Shown: positions 1-5,441, counted from the stretch's first letter. The stretch is DNA of 7,084 nt from DASQTB01 sp035642095 (GCA_035642095.1 DASQTB010000127.1:1-7084), one strand, 5' to 3'. The notes: generated from the letters alone by a model not told the origin. Made by a program: numbers and translations.

Positions 1-111
1 CCTCCCCGACCGTGGCTCCAGCCGGCGCGGCTGAGGACACCCGAGGACGCCCCCGGAACGGCACGCCAGCTGGCTGGAGCTCTTTGGGGTGGAGAGCGCC
101 GTGCACCGCGC

Positions 112-124
112 GGTACGACGTACC
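112..124. promoter_or_regulatory. Inverted repeat, candidate operator 1 of the doxX operon
   Basis: GGTAC-GAC-GTACC is a perfect 5-3-5 palindrome. It covers the place where a -35 box would sit for the extended -10 at 131-139. Its centre lies 23 bp, about two helical turns, from the centre of the second palindrome at 134-148. That phasing suits two regulator dimers bound on one face of the DNA. Binding by the HxlR-family protein encoded downstream is inference. Confidence 0.5.
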
Positions 125-130
125 CTCGGC

Positions 131-139
131 TGTTACTAT
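131..139 (+). promoter_or_regulatory. Extended -10 promoter for the doxX operon
   Basis: TGT followed by TACTAT reads as a TGn extended -10 element inside the only AT-rich patch of the upstream region. No -35 consensus is visible. Transcription would start near base 146, giving a leader of about 50 nt that carries the Shine-Dalgarno at 180-185. The hexamer is buried in the left arm of the 134-148 palindrome, so a bound regulator would block polymerase. Confidence 0.45.
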
Positions 140-148
140 CAATTAGTA
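134..148. promoter_or_regulatory. Inverted repeat, candidate HxlR operator 2
   Basis: TACTA-TCAAT-TAGTA is a perfect 5-5-5 palindrome, conspicuous in a GC-rich background. TACT/AGTA half-sites resemble, from memory, the operators of the DUF24/HxlR regulators YodB and CatR of Bacillus. An HxlR gene is the second gene of the operon downstream. It overlaps the likely -10 box, which suggests autorepression relieved by an inducer. Confidence 0.6.
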
Positions 149-179
149 TGTATTGGACCGGGCCCGCCGGGTATTCGGA

Positions 180-185
180 AGGAGG
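180..185 (+). promoter_or_regulatory. Ribosome binding site of doxX
   Basis: AGGAGG lies 9 bases before the ATG at 195. It decides the start: the in-frame TTG at 153 has no such site and begins right after the operator, probably only about 7 bases into the transcript. Confidence 0.8.
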
Positions 186-194
186 GATGCTCCG

Positions 195-602
195 ATGATC
201 TTCCCGGAGCTGGCCGAGCAGACTGAGTGGGGCCTGCTGGCCCTTCGGATCGCCGTGGGGGCGATCTTCATCGTCCACGGGTGGCCCAAGATCACGGGCG
301 CCAAGGGGATGGCCGCGGCGATGAGCGGCGGTGAGGCGAAGCCGGTGATGGTCGGCGTGTTCACTGTCCAGGGCATCGTCGAGACGGGCGGCGGGATCCT
401 GATGATCCTCGGTGTCCTGACCCAGCTCGTGGCCATCGCGTTCATGATCATCATGCTCGGCGCCATAGCCCTGAAGACGACCCGGCTGAAGGTGCCGTTC
501 ATGGCGATGCAGACGACCGGGTGGGAATTCGATCTCGTCCTCCTGACGGCGAACCTGCTCCTGTTCTTCACCGGTCCCGGACGGCTGGCCGTACAGTCCT
601 GA
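195..602 (+). CDS. DoxX family integral membrane protein
   Basis: A 135-residue protein with about four hydrophobic segments, near residues 12-30, 50-68, 70-90 and 108-126. The first carries the DoxX signature RIAVGAIFIVHGWPKI, followed by GMAAAMSGG and a Gly-rich second segment. The length matches the DoxX family. DoxX-like proteins sit in the cytoplasmic membrane and are often linked to quinone, thiol or oxidative stress; examples are CatD and MhqP of Bacillus and the DoxX of mycobacterial membrane oxidoreductase complexes. The biochemical role is generally unknown. The ATG is fixed by AGGAGG at 180-185. The stop is followed after 7 bases by the HxlR gene, so the two are co-transcribed. Family assignment is firm; a function in electrophile stress is inferred from the neighbours. 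Confidence 0.88.
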   Translation: MIFPELAEQTEWGLLALRIAVGAIFIVHGWPKITGAKGMAAAMSGGEAKPVMVGVFTVQGIVETGGGILMILGVLTQLVAIAFMIIMLGAIALKTTRLKVPFMAMQTTGWEFDLVLLTANLLLFFTGPGRLAVQS

Positions 603-609
603 ACCGCCT

Positions 610-924
610 GTGACGCAAGCCTGCCCGGGCGCCGCCTGCTTCGAGCTCCTCGGGAAGAAGTGGAGTGCGTACATCGTGTGGAGCCTCCTCGACGGACCGC
701 GGCGGTTCACCGAGATCCTGGGAACGGCCCCCGGGCTCCGGGACCGGGTGTTGTCCCACCGCCTGAAGGAGCTCGAGGCGGCGGGCATCCTGACCCGATC
801 GAGGTATGCAGAGGCACCGCCTCGCGTCGAGTACGAGCTGACCGACGTGGGGCGAGAGCTTCGCCCCGTGATCGAGTCGATGGAGCGATGGGGACGACGA
901 TGGGCGAGCGCGGTGAGAGACTGA
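610..924 (+). CDS. HxlR family winged-helix transcriptional regulator
   Basis: A 104-residue protein, typical length for HxlR/DUF24 regulators. It opens with the family pattern C5-P6 then FELLGKKWSAYIVWSLLDGPRRFTEI. The recognition helix region is about residues 43-58 (LRDRVLSHRLKELEAAG) and the wing about 61-76 (RSRYAEAPPRVEYELT). Such proteins bind DNA as dimers. In Bacillus YodB, CatR and HypR the N-terminal Cys senses quinones, diamide or aldehydes; Cys5 here is in the equivalent place and Cys10 is an additional thiol. The gene starts with GTG 7 bases after doxX with no good Shine-Dalgarno, so translation is probably coupled. It likely controls its own operon through the palindromes at 112-148. 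The family call is firm; the inducer is unknown. Confidence 0.92.
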   Translation: MTQACPGAACFELLGKKWSAYIVWSLLDGPRRFTEILGTAPGLRDRVLSHRLKELEAAGILTRSRYAEAPPRVEYELTDVGRELRPVIESMERWGRRWASAVRD

Positions 925-928
925 TCAC

Positions 929-1351
929 ATGGAGCAGAGAGTCAGCCTGATCACCCTCGGCGTGTCGGACCTCGGACGGGCGCGATCCTTCTACGAGGCC
1001 CTCGGATGGAGCACGGCGACGGGACCGGACGACGACGTGGTGTTCTTCCAGGCCGGAGGCATGGTGATGGCCCTGTGGGATCGGGGGAAGCTGGCCGAGG
1101 ACAGCGCCGTTTCCGACGCCGGAGGGTGGGGCGGCGTTACGCTGGCTCACAACGTCCGATCGCCGGAGGAGGTCGATGCCGTGCTGGCGGAGGCAGACGC
1201 CGCCGGCGGGACCGTGGCCCGTCCCGGGGGGCCGACGTTCTGGGGTGGCTATTCCGGCGTGTTCGTGGATCCGGAGGGCCACCCGTGGGAGGTCGCCCAC
1301 AATCCGGACTGGGCGATCCACGACAACGGCTCGATCACCCTCCCGGCCTGA
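929..1351 (+). CDS. VOC (glyoxalase/bleomycin resistance/dioxygenase) family protein
   Basis: A 140-residue protein with two beta-alpha-beta-beta-beta modules. The first contains SLITLGVSDLGRARSFYEAL (residues 6-25). The second contains VTLAHNV (70-76) and ends in the characteristic GVFVDPEGHPWEVAHNP (110-126). E121 in the PWEV motif is in the usual position of a metal ligand. H74 may be another. The usual His in the first strand is absent (ITLGV), so metal binding and catalysis are uncertain. Members include glyoxalase I, extradiol dioxygenases and antibiotic-binding proteins, and the substrate cannot be read from the sequence. The ATG lies 4 bases after the HxlR stop, making it the third gene of the operon. 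The protein is half the length of CatE-type extradiol dioxygenases, so any similarity to them is of gene content, not orthology. Confidence 0.88.
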   Translation: MEQRVSLITLGVSDLGRARSFYEALGWSTATGPDDDVVFFQAGGMVMALWDRGKLAEDSAVSDAGGWGGVTLAHNVRSPEEVDAVLAEADAAGGTVARPGGPTFWGGYSGVFVDPEGHPWEVAHNPDWAIHDNGSITLPA

Positions 1352-1353
1352 AT

Positions 1354-1366
1354 CGAGCCGGGCTCG
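1354..1366. terminator. Weak hairpin between convergent genes
   Basis: CGAGC-CGG-GCTCG forms a 5-bp GC stem in the 20 bases separating two convergent stop codons. There is no clear T-run on either side. It could act as a short bidirectional terminator, but the stem is small. Confidence 0.35.
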
Positions 1367-1371
1367 GTTCG

Positions 1372-1776
1372 TCAGCCGGTGACGAAGGAGAGCACCACCG
1401 TGCGCAGGTTGTTCTCCCGGTTCGTGTCCACCACCACGACGCGCTGCCACGTGCCCAGGACGACCTGACCGCCATGGACCGGCAGCACCAACGAGGAGGA
1501 CACGAACGCCGGCACCAAGTGATCGGCGCCGTGGCCCGTGGAGCCGTGCCGGTGACGGTACCGTTCCTCTCTGGGCAGCACGCGCTCGATCGCCTCCACC
1601 AGGTCGTCCTCCGAGCCGGCTCCGGTCTCGATGAGCGCCAACCCGGCCGTGGCATGGGGAACGAACACGCTGAGGAGGCCATCTTCCCCGCCCTCGGCGG
1701 CGAAGTCGGAGACCCTGTCCGTGATCTCGGCGACCTGCCGGCCGGCCGTGTCGATCGTGAAGCGCGAGCTCCGCAT
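1372..1776 (-). CDS. YjbQ family protein (UPF0047)
   Basis: A 134-residue protein matching the compact YjbQ family, of which E. coli YjbQ is about 138 residues. Family marks are FVPHATAGLALIE (residues 38-50), a conserved His cluster with HGADH (82-86), LVLPVHGGQVVLGTWQ (96-111), and VVVVDTNRENNLRTVVLSFV (113-132). These proteins form trimers with putative active-site histidines at the subunit interface. The family is labelled secondary thiamine-phosphate synthase from weak activity and complementation in E. coli, and its true role is unsettled. The ATG overlaps the TGA of the cnoX-like gene by one base (TGATG), implying translational coupling. No thi gene is present nearby, so a thiamine role gets no support from context. 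Family assignment is firm. Confidence 0.9.
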   Translation of the reverse strand: MRSSRFTIDTAGRQVAEITDRVSDFAAEGGEDGLLSVFVPHATAGLALIETGAGSEDDLVEAIERVLPREERYRHRHGSTGHGADHLVPAFVSSSLVLPVHGGQVVLGTWQRVVVVDTNRENNLRTVVLSFVTG

Positions 1777-2555
1777 CAGTACAGCTCGCTGGCGAGCTTC
1801 CCGCGATATTCCCTGGTGAGGGGATCGTCGTCCCCCAGAACCTCGAACAGGCGCACCATCAGCTCCCGAGCTGCCTCGCGGTCCCCGTCCGAGGTCACCG
1901 CCGCCAGCGAGCGCTCCAGCGCCCGTCGATGGTCACCGTCCAGCGCGGCCCGAGCCGCTTCACCGAGGTCTCCGACTCGACCGGCTGCGGCGCGCAGATC
2001 GATCTCGGCCCGCAGCCGGCGGACCGGCCGGGTCGGGGGGGCGGGGGACAGGACCGACCGTGCTTCGTCGGTGTCGCCCCGTTCGAGCAGGATGGCGGCC
2101 AGCCCGGCCGACGCCTCAGGGTGCGCCGGGTCGTGGGCCAGAGCCTCCCGGAACGCGGCCTCGGCCTCCTCCTCCGAGCCGGCCTCACGACCGGCCGCCG
2201 CACGCTCGTCGGCCGCAGATGGAAGCACCGAGTCGATGAACCGTCGGACGATCTCCTCGGGCTGAGCCCCGACGAATTCCGAGACCACGTGACCGCCCCG
2301 GAAGGCCTTCACCGCCGGGATGCCCTGGACACCGTAGCGCGAGGCGAGCGCCGGATTGGCATCGACGTCGAGCTTGGCCAGGAGGAACGCCCCACCGTGG
2401 TCGTCGGCCAGCCGCTCGAGGACCGGCCCGAGGATCAAGCAGGGCTGACACCATCCGGCCCAGAAGTCGACCACAACGGGCCGTTCCCGAGACTCCTCGA
2501 CGACGCGGGCCTCGAAGTCGCCCTCATCAACGTCGATCAGGTGGTCGCCGGCCAT
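1776..2555 (-). CDS. cnoX: Thioredoxin-TPR protein, CnoX/YbbN type
   Basis: A 259-residue protein. Residues 5-112 are a thioredoxin domain with VVVDFWAGWCQPCLILGP (active site C36-Q-P-C39) and a cis-Pro at P80 in GIPAV. Residues about 123-259 are alpha-helical and Ala/Glu/Arg-rich, with TPR-like pairs such as AEAAFREALAHDPAHPEA. This order and length match E. coli CnoX (YbbN), a chaperedoxin that protects substrates from oxidation and passes them to GroEL/ES. The last residues, TREYRGKLASELY, resemble the E. coli tail YRRQLYALLY, the part that contacts GroEL. Unlike E. coli CnoX, which has one active-site Cys (SXXC), this one has an intact CXXC and could be redox-active. The ATG at 2555 is chosen because an upstream start would run through the neighbouring CAP gene, and a -10 lies just before it. 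The gene symbol is by similarity. Confidence 0.85.
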   Translation of the reverse strand: MAGDHLIDVDEGDFEARVVEESRERPVVVDFWAGWCQPCLILGPVLERLADDHGGAFLLAKLDVDANPALASRYGVQGIPAVKAFRGGHVVSEFVGAQPEEIVRRFIDSVLPSAADERAAAGREAGSEEEAEAAFREALAHDPAHPEASAGLAAILLERGDTDEARSVLSPAPPTRPVRRLRAEIDLRAAAGRVGDLGEAARAALDGDHRRALERSLAAVTSDGDREAARELMVRLFEVLGDDDPLTREYRGKLASELY

Positions 2556-2562
2556 CCTCACC

Positions 2563-2568
2563 AGAGTA
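2563..2568 (-). promoter_or_regulatory. Extended -10 promoter for cnoX-yjbQ
   Basis: On the minus strand TGC-TACTCT is a TGn extended -10. Its last base is 8 bases from the A of the ATG at 2555, giving a leader of zero or one base. The intervening GGTGAGG could serve as a weak Shine-Dalgarno for longer transcripts reading through from the CAP gene. Confidence 0.45.
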
Positions 2569-2599
2569 GCAATCGGGTGGGCGGCCTCGGCCCGGGGAT

Positions 2600-3079
2600 C
2601 TACGTGTAGAAGAGCTGGGTGATCCAGACGCGGTCGCCGTCCCAGTACACCCCGACCCCCGTCCTGCGCCACCTGCCGACGAGGTTCTGGCGGTGGGGAG
2701 GGCTGTCCAGGAACGCGTTCAGGAGCTGGTCCAGTGACCCGCCGTAGCCGACGTTCTCGCCGACCATGCGGTAGTTGAATCCCCGGAACGTCCGTCTCAG
2801 GTTCGAGTGGTAGAGCTGGTTTCGGGCGGCCATCTGCCTGCTGTGGCGGCGGGCCAGGGAGGACAGCCGCTCCGTCAGCTTCAGGGTCCGGACCCCGCGC
2901 TGGTCCCGGACATCGTTGACCATCGACGAGAACGCGGCCTCGTCCTCGGTGACCGCCTCGGCCCGTTGCGCCTGGAGCGGAACCAGCATGATCATGGCGG
3001 AGACCAAAAAGGCCAGCCCCCGACGGACGGGATAGGTCCGGGTCCCGTGATGGCCCGTCGTGGTCGTGACCGTGGTCAC
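2600..3079 (-). CDS. Secreted CAP-domain (SCP-like, YkwD-type) protein
   Basis: A 159-residue protein. Residues 1-42 form a signal peptide: R19-R20, a hydrophobic core GLAFLVSAMIMLVPL and a likely cleavage after AEA (residues 40-42). The mature part is a minimal bacterial CAP domain: FSSMVNDVRDQRGVRTLKL (N-terminal helix), ARRHSRQMAARNQLYHS with H79 and H91, GENVGYGG (E108), SPPHRQN (H129) and a closing VGVYWDGDRVWITQLFY. The His/Glu set of the CAP cavity is kept. The aromatic residue that often precedes the SPxHR motif (WM.SP) is replaced (AFLDSP). Bacterial CAP proteins are extracytoplasmic and mostly uncharacterised; some act on cell wall or sporulation. The GTG start has no clear Shine-Dalgarno and lies in a palindrome, so the start is less sure than the family. 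Confidence 0.88.
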   Translation of the reverse strand: MTTVTTTTGHHGTRTYPVRRGLAFLVSAMIMLVPLQAQRAEAVTEDEAAFSSMVNDVRDQRGVRTLKLTERLSSLARRHSRQMAARNQLYHSNLRRTFRGFNYRMVGENVGYGGSLDQLLNAFLDSPPHRQNLVGRWRRTGVGVYWDGDRVWITQLFYT

Positions 3080-3081
3080 GA
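3064..3081. repeat. 18-bp near-perfect palindrome at the CAP gene start
   Basis: TCGTGACC-GT-GGTCACGA is a perfect 8-2-8 inverted repeat that includes the GTG start of the CAP gene (3077-3079). A third GGTCAC copy lies at 3172-3177 in the same intergenic region. It may be an operator, or an mRNA hairpin hiding the start codon. It also encodes the Thr/Val-rich N-terminus, so repeated codons could have created it by chance. Confidence 0.45.
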
Positions 3082-3121
3082 GGGGGGTATCGGCCCGGCC
3101 GGGGGTGGCCTTGAGGGGCTG

Positions 3122-3167
3122 GACGGCTCCTCGGCCCCCCGGCCGGGGCCGCCTCGACCGAGCCGTC
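3122..3167. repeat. Nested inverted repeat in the CAP-galT intergenic region
   Basis: An outer 8-bp stem, GACGGCTC (3122-3129) with GAGCCGTC (3160-3167), encloses an inner 7-bp stem, CGGCCCC (3132-3138) with GGGGCCG (3145-3151). Every pair is Watson-Crick. It lies upstream of the galT promoter and in the possible leader of the CAP gene. It is not placed as a terminator for either divergent gene, and its role is unknown. Confidence 0.5.
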
Positions 3168-3223
3168 GGCCGGTCACCCCACGCGATCCGGCCTCAACTC
3201 AGGGTTGCGGCCGACCGACTTGG

Positions 3224-3229
3224 TACCGT
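3224..3229 (+). promoter_or_regulatory. Leaderless-type promoter of galT
   Basis: TGG-TACCGT is a TGn extended -10. The hexamer ends 7 bases before the G of the GTG start at 3236, exactly where transcription would begin. With no Shine-Dalgarno before that GTG, a leaderless mRNA is the simplest reading. Confidence 0.55.
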
Positions 3230-3235
3230 AGGGCC

Positions 3236-4237
3236 GTGTCGACGCTGAGACAGGATCCGACCACCGACGAGTGGGTGATCCTTGCCCCCGAGCGGGCCGC
3301 TCGGAAGCCGTTCGACTGCCCCACCCGGCCGCCGGTGCCGGCCCGCGACCCCGGGTGCGCCTTCTGCCCCGGCAACGAGCACCTCACCCCGCCCGAGATC
3401 CACCGCTCTCCGGCCGTCGGTCCGTGGGAACAGCGCATCGTCCCCAATCGGTTCCCCGCGCTCTCCGGCGGCAAGGACACGGAGCGGACCGGGCACCGCC
3501 TGGCCAGGGAGATGCCTGGGGTTGGTGCCCACGAGGTGGTGATCGAGTCTCCCGACCACGACCAGCGGCTGGACGACATGACTCCTGACCGGGTCTCCGG
3601 CGTCGTGGCCGCTTGGCGGGAGCGGTACCGGTTCCTGGCCGGTCAGCCGTGGGCCCGGGCCATCGTGGTGTTCAAGAACTTCGGCGAGCGAGCCGGAACG
3701 ACGCTGGAGCACCCCCATTCCCAGGTCGTTGCCACCCCGGTGGTCCCGCCGGATGCCCTCCATCGGTATTCCGTGGCGTCGCGCTACTACGACGACACGG
3801 GACACAGCGTGTACCTCGACGTGCTCGAGCGCGAGCTCGACGAAGGGACCCGGCTGCTCACCGTGCGCGGGCGGTTCGGAGCGATCGTGCCGTTCGCCGG
3901 CCACGTTCCGTACGAGACCTGGATCGTGCCCCGAACGCTCCAGCCGTCCTTCGGACAGCTCCGGGACGAAGACCTCGCCGACGTGGCCGTCCTCCTCCGC
4001 GACATCGTGGCAGCCCTCCGGCGGACGATGGACGACCCCGACTACAACGTCGTGGTCCAATCGGCACCGATCGGACAGGAGCTCGCCCCGGCCTTCCTGT
4101 GGCACCTGCGCATCCTTCCCAGGCTGGTGACCACCGCTGGCTTCGAGCTGGGCTCCGGGATGTCGATCAACTGCGTGCCGCCCGAGGCGGCAGCGGCCTC
4201 TCTCCGAGCCGCCCTGGCCATCGTGCCCACGTCCTGA
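3236..4237 (+). CDS. galT: Galactose-1-phosphate uridylyltransferase (GalT-type)
   Basis: A 333-residue HIT-superfamily nucleotidyltransferase. The expected reaction is UDP-glucose plus galactose-1-phosphate giving UDP-galactose plus glucose-1-phosphate, in the Leloir pathway in the cytoplasm. The Zn site matches E. coli GalT: C41 and C44 in CAFCPGNE, H108 in SPDH, H159. The active site HPHSQ (159-163) provides nucleophile H161 and Q163. Other family blocks are QRIVPNRFPAL, FKNFGERAGTTLEHP and FELGSGMSINCVPPE near the C-terminus. The GTG at 3236 begins the conserved STLRQDPTTDEWVILAPER and has a well-placed -10. An upstream in-frame extension carries no conserved sequence and overlaps the CAP gene. 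No galK or galE is nearby, so a related activity such as the ADP-glucose phosphorylase of this superfamily cannot be excluded. Confidence 0.88.
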   Translation: MSTLRQDPTTDEWVILAPERAARKPFDCPTRPPVPARDPGCAFCPGNEHLTPPEIHRSPAVGPWEQRIVPNRFPALSGGKDTERTGHRLAREMPGVGAHEVVIESPDHDQRLDDMTPDRVSGVVAAWRERYRFLAGQPWARAIVVFKNFGERAGTTLEHPHSQVVATPVVPPDALHRYSVASRYYDDTGHSVYLDVLERELDEGTRLLTVRGRFGAIVPFAGHVPYETWIVPRTLQPSFGQLRDEDLADVAVLLRDIVAALRRTMDDPDYNVVVQSAPIGQELAPAFLWHLRILPRLVTTAGFELGSGMSINCVPPEAAAASLRAALAIVPTS

Positions 4238-4257
4238 CGCGCTACCCTGGCCCGGCC

Positions 4258-5148
4258 ATGCGCCGGGTGGTGTTGGTTCTTGCCCTGATCGCACTTTCCC
4301 CGGCGGCAACGCCGGCGTCCTCCCATCTAGCCGGCGCCGACGGAGCGAAGGAGATTCACCTCCCCACCCCGCAGGCCTCGTCGACCACTGAGGCCTTCGG
4401 CCACGTCCGCAGGTTGGCGGGGAGGATCGGACCCCGCCCCGCCGGCAGCGGGGCGTACCGACGGGCGGTCCGGTACGTGATCGGCGAGCTCACCACGTTG
4501 GGCTACGAGCCGAGCCTGCAGCGTTTCCGGGTGGGCCGGCGGGGGTTCTCGTGGAACGTGGTGACCGTTCCATCCGAGACCGCGGCCCCGAGCATGCTCG
4601 TCGGCGCCCATCTCGACACGGTCCCCGGCTCACCGGGCGGCAACGACAACGCCAGCGGCGTCGCCGTCCTGCTGGAGGTCGCTCGACTGCTGGCCGGCTC
4701 GACCTCCTCGGACAGCCTGGCTCTGGTGGCGTTCGGCGCCGAGGAACTCCAGCCGGACGGCAGGCACCACGTCGGTTCGGCCGCCTACGTCCGCCGGATG
4801 TCTGCCGCGGAGAAGGGCGAGCTCGACCTGATGGTGTCGGTCGACATGGTCGGGAAGGCCCGACCGTTTATCAGCGGCCACCTTCGAGGCACCTCGGCAG
4901 GGGCCGCTCGGACCGTGGCCCGAGCGGCCAGGGCATCCGGCTCGCGGGCGTCCGTCCGCACCCTGGGAGACATTTCAGACCATGGGCCGTTCGCCCTGGC
5001 CGGCATGTCCGCTGCCTTCCTGTGGACCGGCGACGAGCCGAACCATCATCGTCCGACCGACGTCGTTCGCAACGTGGCCCGCCGATCCCTCCCCCAGGCC
5101 GTGGGAGTGATCCTCGAGCTGATCCCTCGGGTCCTGGGGTCGGACTAG
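4258..5148 (+). CDS. Secreted M28 family zinc metallopeptidase
   Basis: A 296-residue protein with an N-terminal signal peptide (MRRVVLVLALIALSPAATPA, residues 1-20). The M28 di-zinc site is complete: H118 in GAHLDTVPG, D130 in GGNDNASG, catalytic E162 and ligand E163 in FGAEE, D196 in VSVDMVG, and H264 in NHHRPTD. Blocks GGNDNASGVAVLLEVARLL and GSAAYVRRM are typical. M28 enzymes are aminopeptidases or carboxypeptidases, here probably outside the cytoplasmic membrane; the substrate is unknown. The region before the catalytic domain (PRPAGSGAYRRAVRYVIGEL) matches the usual family start. The ATG lies 20 bases after galT with no Shine-Dalgarno; TACCCT at 4243-4248 may be a -10 for its own short-leader transcript, alongside read-through from galT. 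Its last four bases overlap the convergent gene. Confidence 0.9.
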   Translation: MRRVVLVLALIALSPAATPASSHLAGADGAKEIHLPTPQASSTTEAFGHVRRLAGRIGPRPAGSGAYRRAVRYVIGELTTLGYEPSLQRFRVGRRGFSWNVVTVPSETAAPSMLVGAHLDTVPGSPGGNDNASGVAVLLEVARLLAGSTSSDSLALVAFGAEELQPDGRHHVGSAAYVRRMSAAEKGELDLMVSVDMVGKARPFISGHLRGTSAGAARTVARAARASGSRASVRTLGDISDHGPFALAGMSAAFLWTGDEPNHHRPTDVVRNVARRSLPQAVGVILELIPRVLGSD

Positions 5149-5339
5149 CTCTCCCCCAGTCCCATCCGGTAGACGGTCCTGCCCCGGCCCCGATCCTCCA
5201 GGGCAACCTGCTGGACACCGCGATCGAGGAGATCGGACCAGCCCTCGCCCATCCACGCCTCCGCCGCATCCCGGTCCCCGAACGGATCGGACTCCCCGAT
5301 CTGCCGGCCTTCCTCGTCCAGGTATCGCCACACGAACAC
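5145..5339 (-). CDS. Small conserved-looking hypothetical protein, 64 residues
   Basis: The product begins MFVWRYLDEEGRQIGES and continues with DAAEAWMGEGWSDLLDRGVQQVALED and RTVYRMGLGES. It is soluble, acidic and Trp-rich, with no signal peptide or membrane segment. I recall similar 60-70 residue proteins with WRYLDE, AEAWMGE.W..LL.RGV..V and VYRM.L motifs in actinobacteria, but know no function. Coding is supported by the coherent pattern: beta strand, amphipathic helix, beta strands. It is also supported by a leaderless-type promoter exactly 7 bases before the GTG. It converges on the M28 gene and shares the CTAG at 5145-5148, which supplies a TAG stop to each. The function is unknown. Confidence 0.75.
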   Translation of the reverse strand: MFVWRYLDEEGRQIGESDPFGDRDAAEAWMGEGWSDLLDRGVQQVALEDRGRGRTVYRMGLGES

Positions 5340-5345
5340 CGCTCC

Positions 5346-5351
5346 AGCCTA
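5346..5351 (-). promoter_or_regulatory. Leaderless-type promoter of the 64-residue protein gene
   Basis: On the minus strand TAGGCT fits TANNNT. Its last base is 7 bases before the G of the GTG at 5339, the same geometry as at galT and the NIL gene. No Shine-Dalgarno precedes the GTG. Confidence 0.45.
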
Positions 5352-5360
5352 CGTGCTTGT

Positions 5361-5441
5361 ACGGGGACGGCCAGTCCCTCGATTGGTTTCGGCAGGGCTG
5401 GACCGGCATCGCTTTCGTGTGGTCGCGGCGGTCGTCCCCGT
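5361..5441. repeat. Long-loop inverted repeat between two minus-strand genes
   Basis: ACGGGGACGGCC (5361-5372) can pair with GGTCGTCCCCGT (5430-5441): 12 positions, one of them G-T. The loop is 57 bases. It fills most of the 108-base gap downstream of the receiver gene. It could be a processing or termination structure, but the long loop makes chance a real option. Confidence 0.3.

Noticed and set aside
1..133. Open frames and small inverted repeats (GCCAGCTGGC at 65-74, CAGCC/GGCTG at 19-33) upstream of doxX
   Set aside because: Open frames of 50-65 codons show no recognisable protein, and short GC palindromes are expected by chance in such DNA.
153..194. Longer doxX starting at TTG 153
   Set aside because: It has no ribosome binding site, starts right beside the operator, and adds a charged stretch unlike DoxX N-termini. 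The ATG at 195 has AGGAGG well placed.
1006..2265. Long plus-strand open frame opposite the YjbQ and thioredoxin-TPR genes
   Set aside because: Its translation is rich in Arg, Ser, Gly and Pro with no family pattern. It is a by-product of high third-position GC in the real genes.
2556..2672. N-terminal extension of the thioredoxin-TPR protein to 2672
   Set aside because: It would overlap the C-terminus of the CAP gene and adds 39 residues with no thioredoxin similarity. A -10 box lies just before the ATG at 2555.
2807..3235. N-terminal extension of galT upstream of 3236
   Set aside because: The extra 143 residues overlap the CAP gene and intergenic DNA and have no GalT similarity. The conserved protein begins at the GTG 3236.
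3194..4309. Long minus-strand open frame opposite galT
   Set aside because: galT has a complete active site and family pattern; the opposite frame is low-complexity and matches nothing.
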